A stretch of 64,000 nt of DNA, taken from assembly GCA_902489595.1 (NCBI GenBank), contig CABUAS010000001.1:7894-71893 (forward strand), given 5' to 3'. Position numbers and translations under genes: made by a program. Positions 36,302-45,472 of this stretch are shown piece after piece. Origin of the DNA: an uncultured Oscillospiraceae bacterium. GTDB lineage: Bacteria > Bacillota > Clostridia > Oscillospirales > Acutalibacteraceae. Numbering within the stretch: the stretch's first letter is position 1; each line of letters opens with the position of its first letter. Below the pieces are notes generated by a model. The model saw nothing but the letters and a program-made list of their open reading frames with translations, was not told the DNA's origin and did not search any database.

Positions 36302-36550
36302 CTAAGGTGGGTGGTATGTTTCCCTTAACTTCCCGATATTCTGTTTTTTGCAACGATTTGGTGCTTTTTTACGGGCATAATGCACCGCCCTTTTGCTTTC
36401 ATATCGGCGGCACTCTATGATTTTCGCCCGAAAACTCTGTTTGCAATCACGGGTACAACTGCGGCATATTTCGTTGTAGGTGCGGCGGTGCGTTATCGGA
36501 TGAATGAAGAACGCCCACTCTTGTTTTGCTTTCTTTGATAATCTCGGCAT
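36302..36550 (-). CDS. Small conserved mobile-element protein (Cys-containing)
   Basis: 82 residues beginning MPRLSKKAKQEWAFFIHP, with NEICRSCTRDCKQSFRAKII (four-Cys-type cluster) and a basic C-terminus. I recall similar small proteins near RepA_N genes in clostridial elements; the function is unknown. ATG 36550 is preferred because AAAGGAG lies 7 nt upstream; the longer reading from 36646 has no RBS. Confidence 0.65.
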   Translation of the reverse strand: MPRLSKKAKQEWAFFIHPITHRRTYNEICRSCTRDCKQSFRAKIIECRRYESKRAVHYARKKAPNRCKKQNIGKLRETYHPP

Positions 36551-36693
36551 CGTAAAACTCCTTTCACTTATTTGGACAAAGGGGTGCATTTTGGACACCC
36601 ATTTTGAATTTCTTTTATTTACCCCTTCACTTGTTCCTACGGACATTATCAGGGTGTCATAGAACTGTCATAATCGTTTTGTTTTCCCTCAAT

Positions 36694-36773
36694 GAGTAGC
36701 CACCGAGAAGGGCAAAAATATAACCGTTTTCAAAAAATCTTTCTAATAAGTAGGCACCGAAAGCGGCAAAAAT
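36694..36773 (+). repeat. Two iteron-like direct repeats
   Basis: GAGTAGCCACCGAGAAGGGC (continuing into AAAAAT, 36694-36719) and AGTAGGCACCGAAAGCGGC (continuing into AAAAAT, 36749-36773), spaced about 54 bp. They lie upstream of the RepA_N-like gene, where iterons could occur. A second motif, TTTAGCGTTT, repeats at about 36982 and 37036. The rest of 36551-37130 is AT-rich and I see no convincing gene in it. Confidence 0.45.
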
Positions 36774-37139
36774 TCAAAAGGATTTGAAAAAATATCTCTC
36801 TATTTGTTTGAAACGGGAGAGGAAAATATAAGGGTGTTTTTTGAAAAATCTCTCACATATTTGGAATTGCTACCGCCGAATGATGCCCTGTTTGCATTAA
36901 ATTTTTCTGCGGCTCTCACTTACCTGCCGCACGGTTTTGAAGAAAAAACGAAACAGTTTCTAATATGTAATTGGCGAATTTATTTAGCGTTTGGCAAAAA
37001 TTTTTTGATCTTCCTACTTTTAATTGCTGAATTTTTTTAGCGTTTAGACACTCCGTTTAATAATTTATTGGGAAATTTTTTGCTGAAAATAAAAAAGATT
37101 TCCGAAAAAATTTCTCGGAAGTCGAATGGAGAATGAGAT

Positions 37140-37265
37140 GCACTATACCAGCAAGCATCGCCTTTTGTCACCCAAAGGTAGACCTGCCCGCCGACAAAGT
37201 ATTGTCTTAGCGAGCAGACCGTTTTTACTCCTATCGGCTAAAAATGGTACTCGTTAGGGAAATTC
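37140..37265 (-). repeat. Conserved non-coding module, copy A (inverted relative to copy B)
   Basis: On the minus strand this segment reads TTCCCTAACGAGT, then GGTCTGCTCGCTAAGA, then ACAAAAGGCGATGCTTGCT. The same three blocks in the same order occur on the plus strand at 47783-47961. Conserved non-coding blocks of this type could be a transfer origin or a replication-related site; the function is not established here. Confidence 0.7.
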
Positions 37266-37298
37266 CCTAAAACCCTTTGCCGCCGCAGAGCATAAAAA

Positions 37299-37325
37299 AG
37301 ACACCTATCAAAATTGATAAGTGTC
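37299..37325 (-). terminator. Terminator of the gene at 37345-38055
   Basis: Minus-strand stem AGACACTTATCA/TGATAGGTGTCT with ATTT loop and T-run (37292-37298). Confidence 0.8.
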
Positions 37326-37344
37326 TGTGTGCGGCGGTGCCGCC

Positions 37345-38055
37345 TTATTCAGTTTTGGTTTTGAGCCGACACACTCCGTCAGCTTCGTCCCGCCGCTTTA
37401 ATTCGGCGGCAAGGGTATCCATCATCTTACGCTCAATGTGTTCCACGCTACCACGATTGAGGTCGTGCTGATCGGCATACTTGCGTACCGATACCCCGTT
37501 TATGTAACGCTCGGTAAAATATTCTGCAAAAACTTTCATTACCGATTTTAAGCAGCCGTTTATAAAGCGGTAGTCCTCCATCATAACGGCATACTCATCT
37601 TTGCTAATGCCAATGTAACGGTTGTGTGCTTTGCAGAGTAAGTGCCTATCCCTATCTTCCGTATAGTGTTTGCAAAGATCCTTCGCATAATCATAATAGG
37701 TGGTGGTTGTTCGGAAACGGCGGCTGTAATAACTCTCTTTGTGTTCTTTTGGCTTGTTCGTGCGGCGAACACCCTCGAAGCCATCTTCCTCTATATCGAG
37801 CCATAGCCAATTCGGTGCGTTCATTTGCGTTTGACGGGTAAAGCACCGCACCGTCTTTCCGTTATGCTTGACCTTTGCATTAAAATCTTTCAAGGGCATT
37901 GTAACATACTGATTCTTGTCCTTGTAATCAACTGTATAAAAAATAACGGTGTCCTCTTGGCTTTCATAATCCTTTGCCGTTGTTACAACAAAGATGTGTT
38001 TGCCGTCATAACGCTTGTAATAACCGGCAAAGACACGCCTTTCTTTTTCAGCCAT
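37345..38055 (-). CDS. DUF1653-like N-terminus with sigma-like helix-turn-helix C-terminus
   Basis: 236 residues. The N-terminal half (about 8-60: GYYKRYDGKHIFVVTTAKDY, VIFYTVDYKDKNQYVTMPLK) resembles DUF1653. The C-terminal part (NGVSVRKYADQHDLNRGSVE, about 193-212) has a region-4-like helix-turn-helix. Basic and cysteine-containing middle section. Probably a transcriptional regulator of the element. The family assignment is tentative. Confidence 0.6.
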   Translation of the reverse strand: MAEKERRVFAGYYKRYDGKHIFVVTTAKDYESQEDTVIFYTVDYKDKNQYVTMPLKDFNAKVKHNGKTVRCFTRQTQMNAPNWLWLDIEEDGFEGVRRTNKPKEHKESYYSRRFRTTTTYYDYAKDLCKHYTEDRDRHLLCKAHNRYIGISKDEYAVMMEDYRFINGCLKSVMKVFAEYFTERYINGVSVRKYADQHDLNRGSVEHIERKMMDTLAAELKRRDEADGVCRLKTKTE

Positions 38056-38256
38056 AGAACCGCCACCTTTCCGTTGAATTTATTTTATTATACACCTTTT
38101 TAAGCCGAAAAGAAAGGTCATAATTTTGAACAATTATAGCACAGTATAAAACAAATTGAGAATTAACGATTAGAATTAATGCCATCGTTAATTCTATCAT
38201 CTTCACAATTAATTCTGAACTTTTTTTGAAACTTGCTTCCCAATATTGAAAATTCA

Positions 38257-38285
38257 TTGATTTCGGGAAACAAATGTGGTATAAT
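38257..38285 (+). promoter_or_regulatory. Promoter of AAA/DUF4143 gene
   Basis: TTGATT (38257-38262), 17-bp spacer, TATAAT (38280-38285), 22 bp before the ATG. Confidence 0.75.
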
Positions 38286-38306
38286 AACTTTGCGAGGTGA
38301 TTTTCT

Positions 38307-39500
38307 ATGAAACTAATCGAAAGAAAACAATACTTAGATAAAATGATAGGCGTTATCGGAACTCCCGATATTAAAGTTTTAACAGGCGTGAGACGTTCGG
38401 GTAAATCAAAGTTACTCGAAGCCTTCAAAGCCTATGTGAAAAAGAATATTGTTGACGCTAATATTATTCATATCAACTTTAACCTGTCTAAGTATGACAA
38501 CCTTAAAGAATACAAAGCACTTAATGAATATATCGAAAACAACTATGTAGAAGGTAAGGAAAATTTCGTTTTAATTGACGAGATTCAAATGTGCGATAAT
38601 TTTGAGCTGTGTATAAACAATCTCCACGCAACCGAGATGTACGATATTTATATCACGGGTTCTAACGCTTTTCTGCTCAGCTCGGATTTGGCAACATTGT
38701 TTACCGGCAGAACATTCGAAATCAAGGTGTATCCATTCTCCTTTGCCGAATATGTGCATTACTTCGGTCTAACAGATAATTATACTGCTTTTGATAACTA
38801 TATGCTTGAAGGCGGTATGTCCGGTTCTTATCTGTATAAAGAGCAAGAGGATAAATACGATTATATCGAAACCGTCTTTGATACGTTGATCTTAAGAGAT
38901 ATACGACAAAAGTATAACATCAAAAATCCTGCTCTGATGGATCGTATTTCTCAATTCTTGATGGATAATGTGTCCAATTTGACCTCGGCAAGAAGCATTA
39001 CGGACACGCTCACCTCGAACAAGGATAAAATTAATCATAAGACAGTTGGCAATTATCTGAGTTACCTTTGCAACGCATTTGCCTTCTATAAGTTCCGCAG
39101 ATACGATATTAAAGGCAAAAAATATCTTGCTTCCAACGATAAGTACTATTTAAGTGACCATACCTTCCGCTATGCCAAGCTCGGTACAAAAAACTTAGAT
39201 AACGGCAGAGTGATTGAAAATATCGTTGCAATGGAATTGCTTAGACGTGGCTATGAGGTTTATGTCGGTGTCTTATATAAAAAAGAGATTGATTTCGTAG
39301 CACTTAAGAGAAACGAGAAAATTTATATTCAGGTTTCGGACAATATTACCCATCCCGATACCTTTAGGCGAGAAGTTGATCCCCTGCTCAAAATCAAGGA
39401 TGCCTATCCCAAGATGGTTATTGCACGAACAAGAAACCCCGAATATCAATACGAGGGCGTTAGAGTTGTTGATGTGGCAGACTGGCTGCTAAACAAATAA
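38307..39500 (+). CDS. AAA ATPase with DUF4143 domain
   Basis: 397 residues. Walker A is GVRRSGKSKLL (about 27-37), Walker B VLIDEIQMC, sensor-like ITGSNAFLLS, then DUF4143 from about 200 with a C-terminal restriction-endonuclease-like segment (KKEIDFVALKRNEKIYIQVS, an E/D-x-K pattern). Proteins of this class are very widespread, often mobile, and their job is unknown; defence or toxin roles have been suggested for some. RBS GAGGTG. It stands before the restriction-modification operon. Confidence 0.88.
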   Translation: MKLIERKQYLDKMIGVIGTPDIKVLTGVRRSGKSKLLEAFKAYVKKNIVDANIIHINFNLSKYDNLKEYKALNEYIENNYVEGKENFVLIDEIQMCDNFELCINNLHATEMYDIYITGSNAFLLSSDLATLFTGRTFEIKVYPFSFAEYVHYFGLTDNYTAFDNYMLEGGMSGSYLYKEQEDKYDYIETVFDTLILRDIRQKYNIKNPALMDRISQFLMDNVSNLTSARSITDTLTSNKDKINHKTVGNYLSYLCNAFAFYKFRRYDIKGKKYLASNDKYYLSDHTFRYAKLGTKNLDNGRVIENIVAMELLRRGYEVYVGVLYKKEIDFVALKRNEKIYIQVSDNITHPDTFRREVDPLLKIKDAYPKMVIARTRNPEYQYEGVRVVDVADWLLNK

Positions 39501-39642
39501 CAACTTCCCAAAAACGAAAAAAATATAAATTTGGATAACGTAATTATTATCCCGCATATATCTTTTTATCAAGCCGATATTCGTTGGCGCTATTGATATG
39601 AAAGTTGTAGATGCTTGTGGGGTAACAGCAAAAGGAGAAAAA

Positions 39643-40143
39643 ATGAAGTTAGCTGAAATATTAAATCTCATAGCAATTATTATAATTCCAATTATCGCCG
39701 TTATAGTTGGGCAGTGGTTACAAACTCGCTCTGAAAAACGAAAAGACAAAATGCACATATTTAAAACATTAATGACTTCCCGTGTTTATGGGTGGACGCA
39801 AGAAAGTGTATATTGCTTAAATATAATCGACATAGTGTTTGCAGATGATAAGAAAGTACGCAATGCGTGGAAAGACTTGTACGATAAGTATTGTGTTCAA
39901 AATCCCGATGAATCGCAACTTAAAAAAATCGAGACTGCACAATACAAATTATTAGAGACTATGGCTGTTTCTTTAGGATATAAGGATAAGGTTACGTGGG
40001 AAACCATTCAAAATCCCTATATTCCCAAAGGAATGTTACGGCAGATCGAAGCTCAAAACCAATCTCAACAAGCGTATAACAATCTATTGCTAAATATGCA
40101 ACAGATGATGCCGCAGAGTAAAAATCCGGAGGAAAAGAAATGA
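39643..40143 (+). CDS. DUF6680-like membrane-anchored protein, coupled to the type III RM operon
   Basis: 166 residues: an N-terminal transmembrane helix (about 3-25, [20 protein letters not shown]), then a soluble helical domain with [20 protein letters not shown] and a Gln-rich C-terminus. ATG 39643 has AAAGGAG. The last codon overlaps mod by 4 nt (ATGA), so the three genes are translated together. The role is unknown; the coupling suggests it belongs to the defence system. Confidence 0.7.
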   Translation: MKLAEILNLIAIIIIPIIAVIVGQWLQTRSEKRKDKMHIFKTLMTSRVYGWTQESVYCLNIIDIVFADDKKVRNAWKDLYDKYCVQNPDESQLKKIETAQYKLLETMAVSLGYKDKVTWETIQNPYIPKGMLRQIEAQNQSQQAYNNLLLNMQQMMPQSKNPEEKK

Positions 40144-41864
40144 GTACCAATATTTCAAAACAAAAGCGTGAGGATCTACTTACGAAAATAAAAGAAATTC
40201 GGACTTTTATTTCTGCTGCACCGCAGGACGAGAACACGGGCAATCTGCTCTCCTACCTTTCGGAGCTTGAAAAAGATGTGTGCGGTAAAAAATACGGTCT
40301 TGTGTTCGAGGAACACCGTGAGGAGATTGACGAGGTACTTGCCACCCACACGCCCGTCCTGACTGAGCAAAGCGACCTTTATATTGCCAACGGCGGCGAA
40401 ATGAACTTTCTTATCGAGGGGGACAACCTCGCTTCGCTCAAATTGCTTGAAAAGACACACAAGGGTAAAATTGACCTCATTTACATAGATCCGCCATATA
40501 ACACACAAAACGCTGATTTTATGTACGATGATACTTTTGTTGCGGCGGATGACTTATATAGACACAGTAAATGGCTGTCTTTTATGAAAAAAAGATTACT
40601 GTTTTGTCGAAAATTATTAGCTGACAGAGGTTTTATTTTTATAAGCATTGATGACAACGAAGCACCGTACTTAAAGGCTCTCTGTGATGAAATTTTTGGT
40701 GAGGATAATTACGAAAAAACTGATTATATTCAAGTGCGTTATCCCGATAAAACATTGAAATCCGATATGCGTTACCACAAGGAAATTGAGCAAGTTTTAG
40801 TGTATCGAAAGTCATTTGCGGCAAAACCATATCTTAAACCACAAGAATATGATTACGATAAATTTATATATTCTATCAATGAATTATCCGCAGGCAAAGA
40901 GATCGAATTGGGCGGAAAAAAGGTGGTTGTCTTTGAGCAAGACGAATACGAAATCATACAACACGATACGGGCTTCAAAGATGGTCTAAAAGAAATATGG
41001 GCAACGGGTACAATTCTCAATGGTAATTCATCGGGTAGATTTTTCCGTGATTATCTTGATGGCAGAAAAGATATTGATGGATTAGGCATTCTTTATAAAG
41101 TTTATGGTATAGGCGATGACCAATACCCCTACCGATATTTTACCGGTCCTAAAAAGGCAAATGCAACAAAAGGAAAGTATTATCAAGGAGTTCCTTTCGA
41201 AAAGATGGCAGAGGGTGCGACAAAGGTAACTCCTATTCCTAATTTTTATGATATGGCAGGAGATTTTGGCAACATTCGGCACGAGGGCGGTGTTCCTTTT
41301 AATAGCGGCAAAAAACCTGTTAAACTGATAAATATGTACCTTGATTATTTTGCAGAGAAAGATATTACGGTTCTTGACTTTTTCGCAGGTTCAGGCAGTA
41401 CGGGACACGCTGTGTTACAACGCAATACCCTTGACGACGGAAATCGAAAATTCATTCTTTGCACAAATAACGAAAGCGGTATTTGTCGGGACATTACATA
41501 TACCCGCATTAAAAACGTTTTGCAGAAAAATAGCGGCAGTCTAAAATATTACAAGGTGGACTATATCCCCGTGAGCGAGCGTATGTACTACGAATATGCG
41601 GACGAGCTGCTTTTGCATATCCGTGAACTCGTTGAGCTTGAAAACGGTGTAAATTTTACGGGCAATGCTGAAATCGGTATTGTGCTGACGGAAGAAGAAC
41701 TTGACGAATTTATAGCCAATGCAGACTCTTTTGCAAAATGCCGCAAACTGTATATGGGACACGACCTCTTACCGAGCGAAGAACAAGAGCGTGTACTGAA
41801 GAAATACGGCATTGAAATCAGTATCATTCCCGACTACTACTATCGGGATTTGCAGGAGGGTTGA
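40140..41864 (+). CDS. Type III restriction-modification methyltransferase (Mod)
   Basis: 574 residues, beta-class amino methyltransferase that recognises and methylates the target site and guides the Res subunit. Catalytic motif [14 protein letters not shown] near residue 119, SAM-binding motif [17 protein letters not shown] near 415; between them lies the variable target-recognition region (about 190-370). No simple sequence repeat tract was seen, so there is no evidence of phase variation. ATGA overlap upstream; the stop is 2 nt before the res start. Confidence 0.93.
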   Translation: MSTNISKQKREDLLTKIKEIRTFISAAPQDENTGNLLSYLSELEKDVCGKKYGLVFEEHREEIDEVLATHTPVLTEQSDLYIANGGEMNFLIEGDNLASLKLLEKTHKGKIDLIYIDPPYNTQNADFMYDDTFVAADDLYRHSKWLSFMKKRLLFCRKLLADRGFIFISIDDNEAPYLKALCDEIFGEDNYEKTDYIQVRYPDKTLKSDMRYHKEIEQVLVYRKSFAAKPYLKPQEYDYDKFIYSINELSAGKEIELGGKKVVVFEQDEYEIIQHDTGFKDGLKEIWATGTILNGNSSGRFFRDYLDGRKDIDGLGILYKVYGIGDDQYPYRYFTGPKKANATKGKYYQGVPFEKMAEGATKVTPIPNFYDMAGDFGNIRHEGGVPFNSGKKPVKLINMYLDYFAEKDITVLDFFAGSGSTGHAVLQRNTLDDGNRKFILCTNNESGICRDITYTRIKNVLQKNSGSLKYYKVDYIPVSERMYYEYADELLLHIRELVELENGVNFTGNAEIGIVLTEEELDEFIANADSFAKCRKLYMGHDLLPSEEQERVLKKYGIEISIIPDYYYRDLQEG

Positions 41865-41866
41865 TT

Positions 41867-44053
41867 ATGGTATTAAAAGAATTTCAGTTAAATGCGGTAA
41901 AATCGTTGTTTGAAGCAATGGCAACCCCTGCTCGTGATATTATTCTCAAAAGCCCTACGGGTAGCGGTAAAACCATTATTTTGACCTATTTTATGCACCA
42001 ATACATACAGTCTTTCCCGAAAACCGTCTTTGTATGGCTTACGCCCGGCAAGGCAAACCTTGAAGAACAGAGCAAGGCGAAAATGGATAAGTATATCCAC
42101 GCTTCGCAAACAAAACTGCTCTCCGATGTGATGACGGCGGGTTTTGAGGAAAATGACAGTTGCTTTATAAATTGGGAGAAGCTGACGAAGAAAGGCAATA
42201 ATGCCCTGAAAGACAGTGAACGCACCAACTTTTTAGAGCATATTCAACACGCCCTCAATGACGGTATTCGCTTTGTGATTATCGTGGACGAGAGCCACCA
42301 AAACAACACCATAAAAGCCGATGAAATTATACAGTATTTTCACACGGACAAGATTATCCGTTGCTCTGCTACTCCGAAAGGCATAGCGAAAGCGGAAATC
42401 ATTGATATTCCCGAAGAAGAGGTTATTGCGGCGGGACTTATCAAAAAAATGCTTGTTATTAACCAAGACTTTCCGCAGACCATTGAAACAGAAGATCAAA
42501 CGGCTTTTCTGCTTGAAAAGGCACTCAAAAAGCAAAGGGAACTCCGTGCAGCATTTTTACAAAACGATACCGATATTAACCCTTTAATCGTAATTCAGAT
42601 CCCGAACAAATCTGAATCCTTGCAGGACGGTGTGGAACGTTACCTTGAAACGCAGGGGTTGACCTACGAGAACGGACAACTTGCGGTATGGCTCTCCGAC
42701 CAACACGAAAATTTGGAGGGTATTGACGAGCCTAACGCCACCACCTCTGCGGTCATTATAAAACAAGCGGTTGCTACGGGTTGGGATTGTCCGAGAGCAC
42801 ATATCCTTGTGAAACTTCGTGATAATATGGACGAAACCTTTGAGATACAAACGATAGGTCGTATTCGCCGTATGCCCGAAGCAAAGCACTACCAAAGTGA
42901 TCTGCTCGACAGTTGCTATCTTTACACCCTCGATGAAAAATTCACCGCAGGCGTAAAAATGGCTCTCGACAAGGGTGCATTAAACGCTTGTACTCTTTTT
43001 CTTAAAAACGAATATAAAGACATAACGCTCACAAGCGAACAGCGAACAATGGTTACAAGTACCCGTAATCCACAAAAGGCATTACAAGCCATTGTTGCCT
43101 ACGCTCAAAAGGAACTTGGCATTGGTACGGACAAGACGGAAAATCGGACACGTTTGCAGACCGCAGGCTATGAGTTGAGCGAAAACATTGTAAAGCATAC
43201 CCTTTCGGGTGAAACTGCTACCCTTGATTTTGCGGCGGCAGATATGAACGCTATTGCGGTTACTGAAAAACTGAATACCCATACACACGGACGAGATTAC
43301 CATCAAAAAGTCGGTAAAATCGGCTTGGAAATCGGTATGGAATATTCGTATATGAACACCATTATTCGCAAACTGTTTGATAAAAACTTTAAGTACAGCC
43401 GTAAAATCCTTGCTTTAGAGCCGAGAGAGGTTTACGCCTTCGTAATAAACAACGCTGACAGACTTCGCCATTTAGTGCGTGAAGCTATGGCTTATGAATT
43501 GGCTCAAATGCAGTTTGAAATTCAGCAAAAATCTTATTACGAGTTCCGCATTCCGCAGTCTTGTTTATTCACCTACAACGGCGAAGCGAAAACGCAGCTC
43601 GTAATGAAAAAGAACGTATATCAGAATTATCTCTCATCTGCCGCACCACGCTCTATGCCGGAGGTTAAATTTGAGAAATTCTGCGAGCGTTCCGACAGCA
43701 TTGAATGGTGGTATAAAAACGGGGACAAGGGTAATGAGTATTTTTCTATCGTCTATACGGATAATTCCAATAGACAAAAGCTGTTCTACCCCGACTATAT
43801 TATTTCCGTAAACGGCGAGTTGTGGATTATCGAAACAAAGGGCGGCTTTGACCGTAGCGGCAATAGCCAAGATATAGACCTTTATACACCGAAGAAATTT
43901 GGTGTGTTAAAAGCCTATCTTGACGAACACGGATTAAAAGGCGGTATCGTCCGCAACGATGCAACAACCGATGAACTGTGTATCTGTATGGATCACTATT
44001 CCGATGACATCGGTAGTGATGATTGGCAAGTGCTTGAAAGCGTATTGCCTTAA
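41867..44053 (+). CDS. Type III restriction enzyme (Res) subunit
   Basis: 728 residues, ATP-dependent translocase/nuclease. Walker A LKSPTGSGKTIILTYF (about 29-36 for the loop), DEAD-like box VDESHQ, motif SATPKG, helicase motif VI QTIGRIRRMPE, and a C-terminal PD-(D/E)xK nuclease core FYPDYIISVNGELWIIETKG. Shorter than EcoP-type Res (about 970), within the range of compact Res proteins. ATG 41867 is preferred over TTG 41861 because AGGAGG has 7-nt spacing. Confidence 0.93.
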   Translation: MVLKEFQLNAVKSLFEAMATPARDIILKSPTGSGKTIILTYFMHQYIQSFPKTVFVWLTPGKANLEEQSKAKMDKYIHASQTKLLSDVMTAGFEENDSCFINWEKLTKKGNNALKDSERTNFLEHIQHALNDGIRFVIIVDESHQNNTIKADEIIQYFHTDKIIRCSATPKGIAKAEIIDIPEEEVIAAGLIKKMLVINQDFPQTIETEDQTAFLLEKALKKQRELRAAFLQNDTDINPLIVIQIPNKSESLQDGVERYLETQGLTYENGQLAVWLSDQHENLEGIDEPNATTSAVIIKQAVATGWDCPRAHILVKLRDNMDETFEIQTIGRIRRMPEAKHYQSDLLDSCYLYTLDEKFTAGVKMALDKGALNACTLFLKNEYKDITLTSEQRTMVTSTRNPQKALQAIVAYAQKELGIGTDKTENRTRLQTAGYELSENIVKHTLSGETATLDFAAADMNAIAVTEKLNTHTHGRDYHQKVGKIGLEIGMEYSYMNTIIRKLFDKNFKYSRKILALEPREVYAFVINNADRLRHLVREAMAYELAQMQFEIQQKSYYEFRIPQSCLFTYNGEAKTQLVMKKNVYQNYLSSAAPRSMPEVKFEKFCERSDSIEWWYKNGDKGNEYFSIVYTDNSNRQKLFYPDYIISVNGELWIIETKGGFDRSGNSQDIDLYTPKKFGVLKAYLDEHGLKGGIVRNDATTDELCICMDHYSDDIGSDDWQVLESVLP

Positions 44054-44062
44054 ATAGACGAA

Positions 44063-44093
44063 AACGGCAGGTGTCTATACTGCACCTGCCGTT
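44063..44093. terminator. Hairpin between convergent res and XRE genes
   Basis: Perfect 11-bp stem AACGGCAGGTG/CACCTGCCGTT. The T-tract is weak on both sides, but the position between convergent genes suggests bidirectional termination. Confidence 0.6.
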
Positions 44094-44094
44094 A

Positions 44095-44352
44095 CTACTC
44101 TATTTCTTGGTCGAGGTTATCGAACTCTGCTGAGTCGAAAAAGTCTTTAAGGGACATATTAACCCCGTCACAAATGATTTTTATGGTTGCGATTTTAGGA
44201 TTTTTGCTTTTGCCGTAAAGGATATTCTTTATCGAGGACGGCGGCAAGCCTGCGGCGGTTGCCAACGCATTTATGGTTAAATCCTTTTCATCGCATATCT
44301 GCAATATTCTATTTTTAACCGCTTTGCATAGCGGTGAGCGTTGATCGGTCAT
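44095..44352 (-). CDS. XRE-family HTH regulator
   Basis: 85 residues. The helix-turn-helix is seen in TINALATAAGLPPSSIKNIL followed by KSKNPKIATIKIICDGVNM, a Cro/CI-type fold. ATG 44352 is chosen (AGGGGT upstream); the alternative 44373 lacks an RBS. Divergent from the SLOG gene across a palindrome at 44435-44450, so it may control both. Confidence 0.85.
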   Translation of the reverse strand: MTDQRSPLCKAVKNRILQICDEKDLTINALATAAGLPPSSIKNILYGKSKNPKIATIKIICDGVNMSLKDFFDSAEFDNLDQEIE

Positions 44353-44411
44353 ACTGACTACCCCTATATACACATTTTGCTATATATAGTGTAGTCAATT
44401 TTTTTGACGAT

Positions 44412-44450
44412 TATAGGCTACGCATACTACTTTTAGGCTATACATAGCCT
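44412..44450. promoter_or_regulatory. Operator-like palindrome between XRE and SLOG genes
   Basis: Perfect inverted repeat AGGCTATACATAGCCT (44435-44450), with a related half-site ATAGGCTACGCATAC at 44414-44428. Divergent location next to an XRE regulator makes an operator likely; no footprint is implied. Confidence 0.6.
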
Positions 44451-44466
44451 ATTGGAGATGAACACA

Positions 44467-44898
44467 ATGGAGAAAACAGCGACTTTTATCGGACACGGCG
44501 AGTGTTGGGGTGTGGATAAAGAGAAAGTCCGTGCCGCCGCCGAAGAATTGATACAAAAAGGTGTCGAAACCTTCCTTTCGGGCGGTATGGGCGGCTTTGA
44601 TTGGCTCGGTGCAAGGGTTGTATATGAGTTAAAGGAAAAGTACCCTCATATCAAAAATATCCTTGTAATTCCGTACCTTACCTTTAACGTGCGGAACAAA
44701 GACCTCTTTGACGAAATACTCTACCCCGATGGCTTTGAGAAATATCATTTTAAGGCGGCGATCCCGAAGCGTAACCGCTTTCTCGTAGATAACTCAAAAT
44801 ATGCAATCTGCTATGTTACACACGGCTGGGGCGGAGCTGCACAAACCTATGAATACGCAAAAAAGCACGGCTTGAACATTGTGGATATACGATGTTGA
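44467..44898 (+). CDS. SLOG-superfamily (DUF1273-like) protein
   Basis: 143 residues. TATFIGHGECWGVDKEKV, ETFLSGGMGGFDWLGARVVY and the late GGAAQTYEYAKKHGLNI fit the Rossmann-like SLOG fold that binds nucleotide ligands. Members occur in mobile elements and nucleotide-signalling defence contexts, but isolated ones have no assigned role. ATG 44467 has GGAG with 9-nt spacing. A 19-codon open frame (44909-44968, MCFDLSTAEISTYRQAKDE) follows and may be a leaderless or relic peptide. Confidence 0.75.
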   Translation: MEKTATFIGHGECWGVDKEKVRAAAEELIQKGVETFLSGGMGGFDWLGARVVYELKEKYPHIKNILVIPYLTFNVRNKDLFDEILYPDGFEKYHFKAAIPKRNRFLVDNSKYAICYVTHGWGGAAQTYEYAKKHGLNIVDIRC

Positions 44899-44986
44899 AA
44901 ACAAGGTGATGTGTTTTGATTTAAGCACAGCCGAAATTTCTACCTATCGTCAAGCCAAAGACGAATAATTTTTAGCACTACCAAAG

Positions 44987-45020
44987 CGGCAGGGGGAGAA
45001 ATCTCCCTGCCGTGATTTTC
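44987..45020 (+). terminator. Terminator after the SLOG gene
   Basis: CGGCAGGG/CCCTGCCG stem (44987-45012) followed by TGATTTTC. The rest of 44969-45081 is AT-rich without a visible gene. Confidence 0.7.
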
Positions 45021-45081
45021 CTTATTTTGTGTTAAATTTTCAAAATCGAAACAAAATATAGTGTTTATTATGAAAAAAGAC

Positions 45082-45110
45082 TTGACTTTTTCGGTAAGAT
45101 GGGTTATACT
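45082..45110 (+). promoter_or_regulatory. Promoter of the XRE-ImmA operon
   Basis: TTGACT (45082-45087), 17-bp spacer, TATACT (45105-45110). Confidence 0.78.
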
Positions 45111-45158
45111 TTTGGTAAGTCGGAGTAGAAGTTACTCCGCATATAAGGAGGAAATACT

Positions 45159-45470
45159 ATGAGTAAAGCATTTGGACAGAGGTTATTAAACCTATTACAA
45201 AAACAAGGTATAACACAAAAGGAGCTTGCTGATAGAATTAATACTACTGAAGCAACACTCTCTCGTTATGTTTCCGGCGACAGAGAGCCTAAAGCGGATA
45301 TGCTCGCAAATATCGCTACTGCCCTTCACACTACATCGGATTATCTGCTCGGAATTGAGCCTGATGATTTTGATTTCCCAAAGGTTGAGCGTCTATTAGC
45401 AAGAAACGCCGCAACAATGTCGGAAAAACAAAAACGAGCACTTATTTCTGCTTTGTTCGGGGAGGACTAA
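45159..45470 (+). CDS. XRE-family repressor (ImmR-like)
   Basis: 103 residues. N-terminal Cro/CI helix-turn-helix: LLQKQGITQKELADRINTTE, ATLSRYVSGDREPKADMLAN, then HTTSDYLLGIEPDD and a short C-terminal oligomerisation tail. RBS AAGGAGG. It is paired with a downstream metallopeptidase, as in the ImmR/ImmA switch that relieves repression in ICEBs1 and phages. It probably controls the element's genes. Confidence 0.9.
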   Translation: MSKAFGQRLLNLLQKQGITQKELADRINTTEATLSRYVSGDREPKADMLANIATALHTTSDYLLGIEPDDFDFPKVERLLARNAATMSEKQKRALISALFGED

Positions 45471-45472
45471 TA

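Noticed and set aside
36804..37040. Plus-strand 78-codon open frame in the AT-rich stretch
   Set aside because: No RBS, low-complexity composition and overlap with candidate replication repeats; not supported as a gene.
38307..44053. BREX, DISARM or type I RM interpretation of the defence region
   Set aside because: No PglZ, Lon-like, HsdS or DrmAB-type proteins; Mod (DPPY, beta class) and Res with a C-terminal nuclease identify type III RM.
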